DNA of 64,000 bases from CAIJXB01 sp964455905 (GTDB lineage: Bacteria; Chlamydiota; Chlamydiia; Chlamydiales; Rhabdochlamydiaceae): the NCBI GenBank assembly GCA_964455905.1, contig CAYVYN010000001.1, positions 248,001 to 312,000 on the forward strand, given 5' to 3'. The notes beneath the pieces were generated by a model. It had not been told where the DNA came from and searched no databases. It was given only the letters and a program-made list of their open reading frames with translations. Each line of letters opens with the position of its first letter. Positions within the stretch are counted from its first letter, which is position 1. Positions 36,427 through 44,555 of this stretch are shown here, one piece after another. Both the position numbers and the translations under genes were made by a program.

Positions 36427-36635
36427 AATCGTACTTGGTCTCTTTTAAAGACGGATATCTTAAGGAGGTTGGTCCAAGAAACAATAGCCACCCGACATAC
36501 AGTCTCTTTTAGCTATTTTAGGATTAAACAGCGCTATAGGAGTTCATCACCAAACTAGTTTTTATTCACATTACCTGCTCGGCTTAGAATTTGAAAATAC
36601 AACTATTTCTCCGATTATAAATAGAGAAAAACACT
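36427..36635 (+). pseudogene. Possible gene remnant in the F-box/FkbM gap
   Basis: Two adjacent frames carry coding-like sequence: SYLVSFKDGYLKEVGPRNNS in one, then, after a slip in CTCTTTTAGC, LGLNSAIGVHHQ and TSFYSHYLLGLEFENTTISP, to a TGA at about 36633-36635. Joined by one frameshift they give about 65 residues. No start or family is recognisable. The rest of the gap (to 36707) contains only an imperfect CTTTTCTC/GAGAAAAG inverted repeat. Confidence 0.35.
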
Positions 36636-36707
36636 GAGAATACTTTTCTCTCGCTCTGACGGTTCTTACCTACAAAAAAAGAGAAAAGCTCTGAACCTAA
36701 AAAAATA

Positions 36708-37397
36708 CTACTTTTGAATTTTTTTATTATTTAAAAATAAAGCATTCCCTTGCCAACTAGGAACAATTTCACACCAAATTTCTTTGAATCCTTGATCTAC
36801 AAGCCAATTTTTTAACTCTTCATAAGTCACGCAGCCATTCCAAAATCTTTGAATGTTTACTTCAGTGTAAATAAGAGTAACATCTGAAAGATGTTCTTCG
36901 AGCCCCTTAAGAGCATTCAATTCATTACCTTCCATATCAAGCCATAGAAAATCAACTTTTGAAATTGCCTGCTCCTTTAACCAATCATCTAGCCTGACAA
37001 CATCAACAAAAATCGGATGATCTACATCCACATGAAAATAGTCTCTGTTGAAATGATCCTGAGGTATTAAAAGAGAACTAGCTCCTCCCGAAAGATAAAA
37101 AGGCATCCTATCTTTCCGGTTTGATACCGCCATTTGATAAGCCGAAATATTTTTCCTATCTAATGAAACCTCACGAAGGAATTTATATGAATCTGGAGAT
37201 GGTTCAAAACAATGAAGCTGCCCTTTTGGCCATAAAAGGCTCATTTTATATGAGTCTTCTCCAAATTGAGCTCCCGCTTCAAGAATAACCGGGTTTTCGG
37301 GTAATAAAGAAACTATCAAATCAAGCGGAACATCCGTCTCTGCTGTAAAAAGAGGGAACAACGGAATAAAAAACAACAACACCTTTAAAATCTTCAC
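36708..37397 (-). CDS. Exported FkbM-type methyltransferase
   Basis: SAM-dependent methyltransferase of the FkbM family, 229 residues. Landmarks are VILEAGAQFGEDS (motif I, near residue 38), LHCFEPSPDSYKFL, VDVVRLDDWL, and VDFLWLDMEGNEL. The N-terminus MKILKVLLFFIPLFPLFTAE is a clear signal peptide. The start is a GTG backed by a full AGGAGG ribosome site. It is one of two minus-strand genes at the left edge of the exported glycan-enzyme cluster, divergent from the plus-strand genes. The substrate is probably a sugar, by family. It is a single-domain relative of the double FkbM protein at 4968. Confidence 0.75.
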   Translation of the reverse strand: MKILKVLLFFIPLFPLFTAETDVPLDLIVSLLPENPVILEAGAQFGEDSYKMSLLWPKGQLHCFEPSPDSYKFLREVSLDRKNISAYQMAVSNRKDRMPFYLSGGASSLLIPQDHFNRDYFHVDVDHPIFVDVVRLDDWLKEQAISKVDFLWLDMEGNELNALKGLEEHLSDVTLIYTEVNIQRFWNGCVTYEELKNWLVDQGFKEIWCEIVPSWQGNALFLNNKKIQK

Positions 37398-37569
37398 AAA
37401 ACCTCCTATTTTTTACATAAAATGCTGCATATCATAATCTGGAACAATATAATATTACTTATTTCATAAAATCACCTTAAAGATGATTAAAAAAAATACG
37501 TTTCATTTAAATAAAGGACTCAAGCAAAATCCTTCAATTTTTCAAATTGATAAAAATTATCTCAAAAAT

Positions 37570-38661
37570 TCAAAAATCAATAAAAACCTCTATCCATTTA
37601 CTTAACATTCTTTCTTTGTACTCTATTGCATGAGCCTTAATTTTTTCTCGTAATGCTGGATAGTCGGTTGTTTCGACTTTTTCTTGCAAATCTTCCCAAG
37701 AATCAAAATAAGTAATGACATCAGCATGCGCTAGAGAATACCACTCACTCATTTCATATAAATGGGGATTATTAGCAAACAAAAAATAGCCTCCTTTTTT
37801 CCGTAATTCCCTCAAAAATTTTTCAGAAGGAATAAAATACGGAATCCCTAAAAGCATATTTTCAAATAAAGCTAAATTCGACCAAGCGTAAGGAAGATGA
37901 ACGATGCCTTTAAAATCCACTAAATCCGCCGCTCCATTATAACGCCCGCAGTAATTAGAAATACCCAACTCAAAACATTTTTTGGATAAATCCATAAAAA
38001 TGGTTTCGTTATGATATGGTGGCAAGAAAAAACAACTCTCCTTTTTGATGTTTTCTGGGATTCCTGAATCGGTCAAAAGTGGCACATAGGCACCACAGGG
38101 AGTAATCGTTAAATCTCCAGTGTCGATCCCTCTACTTTTTGCATAAAAATGCTCAAACTCAGTGTACGCTACTATCTTTACGTTTTTTTCATGCGTAGCT
38201 CGATCAAATAATTCATAATACTCCCTATCAGGAAACTCACAATCTAAACTGTTATGATCACAATAATCAAATCGATTACAAATCCAAATAACTAAAGGTT
38301 TTTTCCACCCATTTTGTAAAAAAATACGAGAAAGAGGTGCTGTATCAGAAACAATAACTCCGTCAAATGATTCAAAAAAGTCTCGGTGTAGATTCCAAAT
38401 TCTTTCAGCTCGATCATGACCTATATTATATACAGCATTTCCTACGTCACTTCCTTCAAAAAAGCCTCTAGGAAGATCTTGAATAAACCAGGTTGTTAGA
38501 TTAAGATCTAATTCTTTAGCTACTCCTTCAAACTCTAGAGCACACCCACGGTGAAATGTAAGATGTAAAATCTTCCTCTTCCCCGTCTCAGACGATTCTG
38601 CAAAAAAACTTGGCAATAAAAACACAAACATGAAAACAAAACAAAGACGTATAACTTTCAT
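37570..38661 (-). CDS. Exported GT-B-like glycosyltransferase candidate
   Basis: A 363-residue protein with signal peptide MKVIRLCFVFMFVFLLPSFF-AE. The body has alternating alpha/beta segments in two halves, with KILHLTFHRG at the first strand and LVIWICNRFDY near the middle. The C-terminal half contains HLPYAWSNLALFENMLLGIP followed by YFIPSEKFLREL, which resembles the donor-binding half of GT-B glycosyltransferases, where an E..LLG.P motif contacts the nucleotide sugar. No CAZy family can be named. The ATG at 38661 has GGGGA five bases upstream. It is separated from the exported FkbM gene by 170 bases of AT-rich sequence. Confidence 0.6.
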   Translation of the reverse strand: MKVIRLCFVFMFVFLLPSFFAESSETGKRKILHLTFHRGCALEFEGVAKELDLNLTTWFIQDLPRGFFEGSDVGNAVYNIGHDRAERIWNLHRDFFESFDGVIVSDTAPLSRIFLQNGWKKPLVIWICNRFDYCDHNSLDCEFPDREYYELFDRATHEKNVKIVAYTEFEHFYAKSRGIDTGDLTITPCGAYVPLLTDSGIPENIKKESCFFLPPYHNETIFMDLSKKCFELGISNYCGRYNGAADLVDFKGIVHLPYAWSNLALFENMLLGIPYFIPSEKFLRELRKKGGYFLFANNPHLYEMSEWYSLAHADVITYFDSWEDLQEKVETTDYPALREKIKAHAIEYKERMLSKWIEVFIDF

Positions 38662-38782
38662 ATAATCCCCATATAAAAAAATCAAAAATAGGACCTATCA
38701 AGAACCTCTAACGGAAAATAAAAATAGAAATCTATAGAAATAAAAAAAGCGCGTCAATAAAAAATAACGAATCCGATACACG

Positions 38783-38812
38783 TTGACAGAAACTGAAAAA
38801 TCCTGCTAAAAA
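38783..38812 (+). promoter_or_regulatory. Promoter at the head of the plus-strand exported-enzyme cluster
   Basis: TTGACA at 38783 and TAAAAA at 38807 with an 18-base spacer, 45 bases before the ATG at 38857. Confidence 0.45.
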
Positions 38813-38856
38813 CCACCTCAGTACAGTTTTTTGATAAAAAACCAAAAAGGATTGAT

Positions 38857-39633
38857 ATGCTTAAAACATTAATGATTTTTGCTAGCTTAGCAACATCAAG
38901 CGTTCAAGGAGCCATTATTTCCGAAGAAAAAATTGCACCTTATGAATACTTTTTAGAAAGAGGAACTCTTGATCACCAAGATTGGTCTAATTTCAATTCA
39001 CCTCCGCAGTCTCGTTACTATACTTTTAAAAAAGCATTCGAACTTTTCGAAAAAAATAATGGTCATATTATTGTTGAATTAGGAACCTCTCGCAGTTTTA
39101 CTCACGGGGAATCCATTGGGTGTAATTCTAATAACCCCATTTTTTGGACCCCAGATCAACCTGAAAATTGGGACTGGGGTGCTGGTTTTTTTACCAAAAT
39201 GGTCGCCATATGCCTTCAACATCTAAATCCAGAAATTCACACTGTCGATTTAGTAAAATCCCACATAGAACGCTGTAAAATTATCACAAAAGAGCAAAAT
39301 CATCTTATCCGATACCACGTCTGCTCTTCAGTTGACTATTTAAATAGGTGTAATTTTTCTAATGGGATAGATCTTTTGTACCTAGACACTGGGGACATGA
39401 CTCCTATTGAGCCAACAGCTCTTCTTCAACTACAAGAAGTAAAAAAAATTGTAGAACGAAATGTTATCGCTAAAAATGGTCTCATCCTAATAGATGATGT
39501 AAAAAATCAAACGCCAAAAAAATTCGGAGAATCCTCCGACCTAGGAAAATCTAAATACGCACTACCCTACCTTCTACAAAATGGCTTTGAAATCGTTATG
39601 GATGAATATCAAGTCTTATTACGAAAAAAATAA
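38857..39633 (+). CDS. Exported SAM-methyltransferase-like protein
   Basis: 258 residues. The N-terminus MLKTLMIFASLATSSVQGA is a signal peptide. The body looks like a class I methyltransferase: IIVELGTSRSFTHGES near residue 70 is motif I, PEIHTVDLVKSHIE the motif II strand, IDLLYLDTGDM motif IV, and NGLILIDDVKN the beta-5 region. This resembles Methyltransf_24/cephalosporin-hydroxylase-like enzymes, some of which modify sugars. A good AAAAAGGA ribosome site precedes the ATG. It is the first plus-strand gene of the cluster and is separated from the GT6 gene by 160 bases with a separate promoter. Substrate unknown. Confidence 0.62.
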   Translation: MLKTLMIFASLATSSVQGAIISEEKIAPYEYFLERGTLDHQDWSNFNSPPQSRYYTFKKAFELFEKNNGHIIVELGTSRSFTHGESIGCNSNNPIFWTPDQPENWDWGAGFFTKMVAICLQHLNPEIHTVDLVKSHIERCKIITKEQNHLIRYHVCSSVDYLNRCNFSNGIDLLYLDTGDMTPIEPTALLQLQEVKKIVERNVIAKNGLILIDDVKNQTPKKFGESSDLGKSKYALPYLLQNGFEIVMDEYQVLLRKK

Positions 39634-39734
39634 AGAAACACGAGATCCTCTTATTTTTAGTAGGAGCGCTTTCTTCTAAAGAACTGAAAAAACTACACAT
39701 AAATGTAGCTGTATAAAATAACAAAGAATACTGA

Positions 39735-39763
39735 TTGCTAGAAAAACAAAATTACTGTAAAAA
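39735..39763 (+). promoter_or_regulatory. Promoter of the GT6 gene
   Basis: TTGCTA at 39735 and TAAAAA at 39758 with a 17-base spacer, 30 bases before the ATG. It has the same -10 sequence as the promoter at 38783. Confidence 0.4.
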
Positions 39764-39793
39764 AGCTTAAAACCCTATGACAAGGAAATTTTC

Positions 39794-40540
39794 ATGATCA
39801 AAAAAAAACTTCTTTTTTTACTCCCACTATTACTGATTACCACTTGTAACCTTTTTTCAGAAAAAGTAGGGCTCTTGATTGTTGCAACTGGAAAATACGA
39901 TACATTTGTGGACCCACTTATTGATTCTGCTAGAAAATACTTTTGCAAAGATCACGAAGTAACTTATTACGTATTTACAGAAGGCACTATTACTCCTGCA
40001 AACGACGTGGTCCAAATCTTTCAAGAAAGATTAGGATGGCCTCTTGACACCCTTTTTAGAAATTGGATTTACAATCAAAATAGAGAAAAATTCTCTGATG
40101 AAGACTATGTATTTGCTCTTGATGCTGATATGCTTTTTGTAGATCATGTAGGGAGCGAAATTCTAGGAAAACGTGTTGCAACGCAACACCCTGGCTTTGT
40201 TGGAAAAAGAGGCTCTTATGAAACAGATCCTAGATCCCTAGCCTGTATAAAAAACAACGAAGGCAGCCAATATTTTGCTGGAGGTTTTTTTGGTGGATCT
40301 CAAAAAGAATTTCGTAAAATTATCGCAGAAACAAGCAGACGAATTTTACAAGACCTTAGCAAGGGAATTATTGCTGTTTGGCACGATGAAAGTCACTGGA
40401 ATCGATACTGTATTGATTTTCCTCCAACCGTAATTCTAAATCCTTCTTATTGCTATCCTGAAAGTTGGAAACTAAACTACCCAAAAAAATTACTAGCTCT
40501 AGACAAAAACCACGCTGAATTTCAAACTAAATTAAATTAA
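39794..40540 (+). CDS. Exported GT6-family glycosyltransferase (ABO/alpha-1,3-Gal(NAc) transferase-like)
   Basis: GT6 enzymes add alpha-1,3-linked Gal or GalNAc from UDP-sugars, as in the human ABO transferases. The match is strong across the protein: VGLLIVATGKY at the first strand, HEVTYYVFTEG, FALDADMLFVD with a DAD metal-binding triplet at residues 110-112, THE-type QHPGF, YFAGGFFGGSQKEF at 160-173, and AVWHDESHWNRY at 195-206. The N-terminal 22 residues (KKKLLFLLPLLLITTCNLFS) form a signal peptide. At 248 residues it corresponds to the bare catalytic domain. A DXD motif is the vertebrate-type arrangement. Characterised bacterial GT6 enzymes instead have NXN, to my knowledge. AAGGAAA precedes the ATG. 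Confidence 0.85.
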   Translation: MIKKKLLFLLPLLLITTCNLFSEKVGLLIVATGKYDTFVDPLIDSARKYFCKDHEVTYYVFTEGTITPANDVVQIFQERLGWPLDTLFRNWIYNQNREKFSDEDYVFALDADMLFVDHVGSEILGKRVATQHPGFVGKRGSYETDPRSLACIKNNEGSQYFAGGFFGGSQKEFRKIIAETSRRILQDLSKGIIAVWHDESHWNRYCIDFPPTVILNPSYCYPESWKLNYPKKLLALDKNHAEFQTKLN

Positions 40541-40612
40541 AGCTATATAAAAAAATTATAAACTAGCCGCAAAAAAAACACCTCTGAAAAGAGTTTTAGC
40601 GAGATTAAAAAC

Positions 40613-41557
40613 ATGACAAAACAACTAAAGCATCTTATAATATATTTATTTTTCTGCTGCTTCTCGGTTATTTTAGGGAATGAAAAAACATTTAAAACTT
40701 CTAACGAACAAGTTCCTATTAAAGAAAATCCGTTTGTTATAATAATTCCTTCTTACAATAACAGTAGATGGTACGAATCAAATATAGAAACAGTGCTGCA
40801 TCAAAAATATAATAACTTTCGCGTAATATATATTAATGATGGCTCAAGTGATAAAACCGGAGAGCTGGTTGAAAACTACATGAAAAAAATATCGCCATAC
40901 AATCGTTCTTTTTTTCGTTCAATGTCTTTTGATGATAAATTTTCGCGCAGTATATCTGATTGCACTCAAAAATTTAAAAATCGAATCAATGCAAGACCTG
41001 TTTTTTTTACGCTAATTAATAACGTAAATCGTTGCGGAGCTCTTTATAATCTTTATCGGAGTATTTATAGCTGCAGCGACGATGAGATTATAGTTACACT
41101 AGACGGTGATGATTGGTTTTCAGACGATGAGGTTTTAAAAAGGCTCAATGAGACCTATAATTCTAGAGAAGTTTGGTTAACACATGGAACTCTTATAGAA
41201 TATCCTCAGGGAAAAGCTTCGTGGTGCGAACCCGTTCCTGAAGATATCATAACAAGAAATGGATTTAGAGAATTTAAATGCCCTTCACATTTACGAACAT
41301 TTTATACTTGGTTATTTAAAAAAATAGAATTAAAAGACCTTTTATATGAAGGAAAGTTTTTTTCAATGACCTGGGACATGGCTATAATGTATCCAATGAT
41401 CGAAATGTGCGGAGAAAGACATGCTTTTATTTCAACTCCAAATTATATTTACAACACGTCTAACCCTATTAACGACAATAAAGTAAATGCAGACCTACAA
41501 AACTTTCTAGATAAATATATAAGACAAAGCACGAGATATAAAAGGCTTGAAAAATGA
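40613..41557 (+). CDS. Exported GT2-family glycosyltransferase, copy 1
   Basis: Inverting GT-A glycosyltransferase of family 2. The N-terminal strand PFVIIIPSYNNSRW is followed by FRVIYINDGSSDKT (nucleotide binding) and VTLDGDDWFSDDEVL, the metal-binding DXD region. The C-terminal part has EFKCPSHLRTFYTWLFKK and a catalytic-base candidate in MTWDMAIMYPMIEM. The first 22 residues (KHLIIYLFFCCFSVILG-NE) look like a signal peptide. The gene has a close paralogue at 42576, and its stop overlaps the start of the next gene by four bases (ATGA), so translation is coupled. Sugar and acceptor are unknown. Confidence 0.8.
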   Translation: MTKQLKHLIIYLFFCCFSVILGNEKTFKTSNEQVPIKENPFVIIIPSYNNSRWYESNIETVLHQKYNNFRVIYINDGSSDKTGELVENYMKKISPYNRSFFRSMSFDDKFSRSISDCTQKFKNRINARPVFFTLINNVNRCGALYNLYRSIYSCSDDEIIVTLDGDDWFSDDEVLKRLNETYNSREVWLTHGTLIEYPQGKASWCEPVPEDIITRNGFREFKCPSHLRTFYTWLFKKIELKDLLYEGKFFSMTWDMAIMYPMIEMCGERHAFISTPNYIYNTSNPINDNKVNADLQNFLDKYIRQSTRYKRLEK

Positions 41558-42543
41558 AAAAATTTTTGTTTTTTATTATTGCCTTTACTTCTGTCTTTCA
41601 AATAAAAGCTAGTGCTTTTGAAAAAGTTATCATTTGGGGACATAAACTACATTCCCATACCCACTCTTACATCCACAATGCTTTTTATAGAGCATTTAAA
41701 GAGATGGGCTACTCAACGTTTTGGTTTGATAACTCCGACGAGCTGTCTAATTTTGACTTTTCCAATAGCCTTTTTTTAACTGAGGGCCAGGCAGATTCAC
41801 GAATACCTCTAAGAGAAGACTGTTTTTATTTGGTTCATAACCCATCTTCTACAAAATATAAAAGTCTAAAAGAAAACCAGTATTTAACATTTCAGGTCTA
41901 CACAAAAGATGTACTTTCGAGACCCACAGCTAAAAAAATTGACACTTGTATTTATACAGACTTAGATAACAAATGTGTATATATGCCTTGGGCTACAGAT
42001 CTACTACCTAACGAGATCGAAATTTACAAAAAAGAAGCGATAAAATTATTCCCAAAACTAGGAAACCTGACTTCTGAAAAATCAATATTTTGGGTCGGAA
42101 CAATCGGTGGTGGATGTTTCGGAAACATCGAAGAAATCAGCCCTTTTCAAAAAGCTTGTGAAGAAAATGGCATAACCTTTATTCAGAAAACAGGACTAAG
42201 TATGAAAGAATCTGAAAAATTTATCAGACAAAGCTTCATAGCCCCAACTATTGTGGGGACCTGGCAAAAAGAAAAAGGGTATGTTCCTTGTAGGATTTTT
42301 AAAAATATCAGCTATGGAAAAATGGGAGTAACAAATTCTGAAACAATTTACGAGCTCTTTGAAGGCAAAATAGTATATAATCCTAATACATATCAGTTGT
42401 TTTATGAGGCAAAAGAAAAACTAAAATCCATGAAAAAACAAGATTTGATAGAGATTATGGATATTGTCAAAAATAAACATACTTATATAAATAGAATACA
42501 ACTGCTTTTAGATTTCATGAAAGAAGTCGAGAATAATTATTAA
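41554..42543 (+). CDS. Exported GT-B-like glycosyltransferase candidate
   Basis: 329 residues starting with signal peptide MKKFLFFIIAFTSVFQIKASA. The body opens with VIIWGHKLHSHTHSYIHNA, then FKEMGYSTFWFDN, like the acceptor half of a GT-B enzyme. The second half contains IFWVGTIGGGCFGNIEEI, then GYVPCRIFKNISYGKMGVTN, like a donor-binding half. Similar His-rich openings occur in glycosyltransferase-like proteins of giant viruses and capsule loci, but I cannot place it in a CAZy family. It starts within the stop of the first GT2 gene and is followed 32 bases later by the second GT2 gene, so it sits inside a duplicated GT2 pair. Confidence 0.6.
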   Translation: MKKFLFFIIAFTSVFQIKASAFEKVIIWGHKLHSHTHSYIHNAFYRAFKEMGYSTFWFDNSDELSNFDFSNSLFLTEGQADSRIPLREDCFYLVHNPSSTKYKSLKENQYLTFQVYTKDVLSRPTAKKIDTCIYTDLDNKCVYMPWATDLLPNEIEIYKKEAIKLFPKLGNLTSEKSIFWVGTIGGGCFGNIEEISPFQKACEENGITFIQKTGLSMKESEKFIRQSFIAPTIVGTWQKEKGYVPCRIFKNISYGKMGVTNSETIYELFEGKIVYNPNTYQLFYEAKEKLKSMKKQDLIEIMDIVKNKHTYINRIQLLLDFMKEVENNY

Positions 42544-42575
42544 CTCCAGCCTATGCCGATACTTTAAGGAAGATT

Positions 42576-43484
42576 ATGTTTTTTATTTTTTCGTTTTTTT
42601 TTCTTGTACTAGAAAGCATAATCTTTGCTTCTTCACCATCCACTCAAAAAGAACTACCTTTTGTTATTATAGTCCCTTCGTATAATAACACTGATTGGGT
42701 TGAAAAAAATCTAAAATCAATTTTAACACAAAACTATTCAAATTATCGTATTATTTATATCAACGACAACTCTACAGATGAAACTCTTAAGCAAGTAAAA
42801 TTAATAGCGTTAAGCCATCTACAAAAAACAGGTCTATTATTCAAGGAATTATCGCCACAAGAAACAAAACAATTTCAAGTAAAACAAACAGGCAAAAACA
42901 AGCCGAAAAAGCCATTTTTCACTTTAATAAACAATCAAAAACGAAAAGGCGCTCTTTGCAATATTTATAAAGGAGTTTCTCTTTGCGAGGACAAAGAAAT
43001 TATAGCTCTTCTTGACGGAGATGACTGGCTATATGATAACAATGTCCTATCAAAATTAAACAAAATTTATCAAGAAACCTCTGTTTGGTTAACTCATGGA
43101 AATTTACTAGAATATCCTTATGGGGGCGCTACTTGGGGAGAACCGATTCCTCCTTCTATCATTAGACAAAATGCCTTTAGAGAGTTCAAATGCCCCTCCC
43201 ACTTACGAACTTTTTACGCTTGGTTATTCAAAAAAATCAAGTTAGAAGACCTTATGTATCAAGGTGATTTTTTTGAGATGACCAGTGATCAAGCAATCAT
43301 GTTCCCTATGATTGAAATGGCCGGAGATAGACATTTATTTATAGAGGAAGTCCTATACGTTTATAATATGAAAAATCCTATCAATGACAATAAAATTGAC
43401 CCTCAAAAACAACGAGATTTAGAAGCGATTATTCGCTCCGCCCCACCCTATAAACGTTTAGAAGCAGCCCCAAATTTAAACTAA
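42576..43484 (+). CDS. Exported GT2-family glycosyltransferase, copy 2
   Basis: Paralogue of the gene at 40613. It shares PFVIIVPSYNNTDW, YRIIYINDNSTDET, LLDGDDWLYDNNVL, a long identical stretch around FREFKCPSHLRTFY, and the ending NPINDNK. The predicted metal-binding DGDD and the C-terminal domain are intact. The N-terminus MFFIFSFFFLVLESIIFASS is a signal peptide unrelated in sequence to that of copy 1, so the export signal has diverged faster than the enzyme. AAGGAAG precedes the ATG. Copies 1 and 2 may add the same sugar to different acceptors or build a repeating linkage. This is inference. Confidence 0.8.
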   Translation: MFFIFSFFFLVLESIIFASSPSTQKELPFVIIVPSYNNTDWVEKNLKSILTQNYSNYRIIYINDNSTDETLKQVKLIALSHLQKTGLLFKELSPQETKQFQVKQTGKNKPKKPFFTLINNQKRKGALCNIYKGVSLCEDKEIIALLDGDDWLYDNNVLSKLNKIYQETSVWLTHGNLLEYPYGGATWGEPIPPSIIRQNAFREFKCPSHLRTFYAWLFKKIKLEDLMYQGDFFEMTSDQAIMFPMIEMAGDRHLFIEEVLYVYNMKNPINDNKIDPQKQRDLEAIIRSAPPYKRLEAAPNLN

Positions 43485-43586
43485 TTCTCTAAAAACGAAT
43501 CGAAAAGATGTTTTTAATTCTATTTCCTTTCTAAAAAAAAAGCTGTTTATTAGACTGGCTCTAAAAACCATTTCAGGCCTCTTCTT

Positions 43587-44555
43587 ATGTTCAATAATCT
43601 ACTAAAGATAATCCAACTATTATCAATTACATTGTCTAGTTTTCTTTTCTCCTCATTAGAAAACGAAAAGCAAACTGAAAAAAAATACTACCTTTCAGTA
43701 TCCTCTATTTTTAAAGATGAAGCTCCTTATATGAAAGAATGGATTGAATATTATAAACTACTTGGGGTAGAACACTTTCGTCTTTATAACAATGATAGCG
43801 AAGACAACTACCTTGAAGTTTTAAAGCCCTACATTGAAAATGGTGAGGTAACGCTCATCGAATGGCCAAGTGACCCCACAAAACTAGGGCCCAATGAAGA
43901 ATGGGTTTGGAGTACCCAACACCCGGCTTGTATAGATGCTATAGAGAACTTGAAAAACGTTTCTAAATGGCTAGCGTTAATTGATCTAGATGAATACATC
44001 ATACCTTTATTATCTCCAAATATCCCCTCTTTTTTAAAAGCATATGAAAATTGCAGTGGCGTAGTAATCAACTGGTGCAACTTTGGCACATCAAATGTCT
44101 TAGATATCCCAGAAGATAAATTACTGATTGAAATGCTAACGCTTCGATCAGAACAAATTAGTGAAACGAATAAACCCGTTAAATCCATCGTTCAACCAGA
44201 TAAAATTGACACAACACGTAAAGCTTGGTCTCCACACACATGGCCTTATCTCAACCCTGAAGCGAAATTTTTATCACCCAATAAAGAAGAGTGGCATTTT
44301 GGAATCATCGAACCGAGCTTAGCTAGAATCAATCACTACGTACATAAAACAGAGCGCAACTACTACGAACATAAAATTCCTAAGGCAGAAAGAATGCGTG
44401 GTGTAAAGCTAAGTAAAGCTCGAATAGAAGAATGGAAAGCAATCTGTAACCAAATAGAGGATACTGAAATATTTCGCTTTGTCCCATCTTTAAGAGAAGT
44501 ACTATTCCCTAAAAACCAAGAAAAAAAAGAGAGTCTATGTCTCGAAAATCAATAA
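43587..44555 (+). CDS. Exported GT92 (DUF23)-like glycosyltransferase
   Basis: GT92 includes eukaryotic galactosyltransferases such as C. elegans GALT-1. The family signature is clear: SSIFKDEAPYMKEWIEYYKL, then LGVEHFRLYNNDSEDN, at residues about 39-75. Then follow WLALIDLDEYIIP with the DxD-like DLDE near 131-139, VINWCNFGTS, and a C-terminal ARINHYVHKTERNYYEHKI. The N-terminal 26 residues (LLKIIQLLSITLSSFLFSS) are a signal peptide or anchor. Its last 19 bases overlap the start of the sulfotransferase-like gene. No ribosome site is obvious. The likely donor is UDP-galactose by family, acceptor unknown. Confidence 0.8.
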   Translation: MFNNLLKIIQLLSITLSSFLFSSLENEKQTEKKYYLSVSSIFKDEAPYMKEWIEYYKLLGVEHFRLYNNDSEDNYLEVLKPYIENGEVTLIEWPSDPTKLGPNEEWVWSTQHPACIDAIENLKNVSKWLALIDLDEYIIPLLSPNIPSFLKAYENCSGVVINWCNFGTSNVLDIPEDKLLIEMLTLRSEQISETNKPVKSIVQPDKIDTTRKAWSPHTWPYLNPEAKFLSPNKEEWHFGIIEPSLARINHYVHKTERNYYEHKIPKAERMRGVKLSKARIEEWKAICNQIEDTEIFRFVPSLREVLFPKNQEKKESLCLENQ

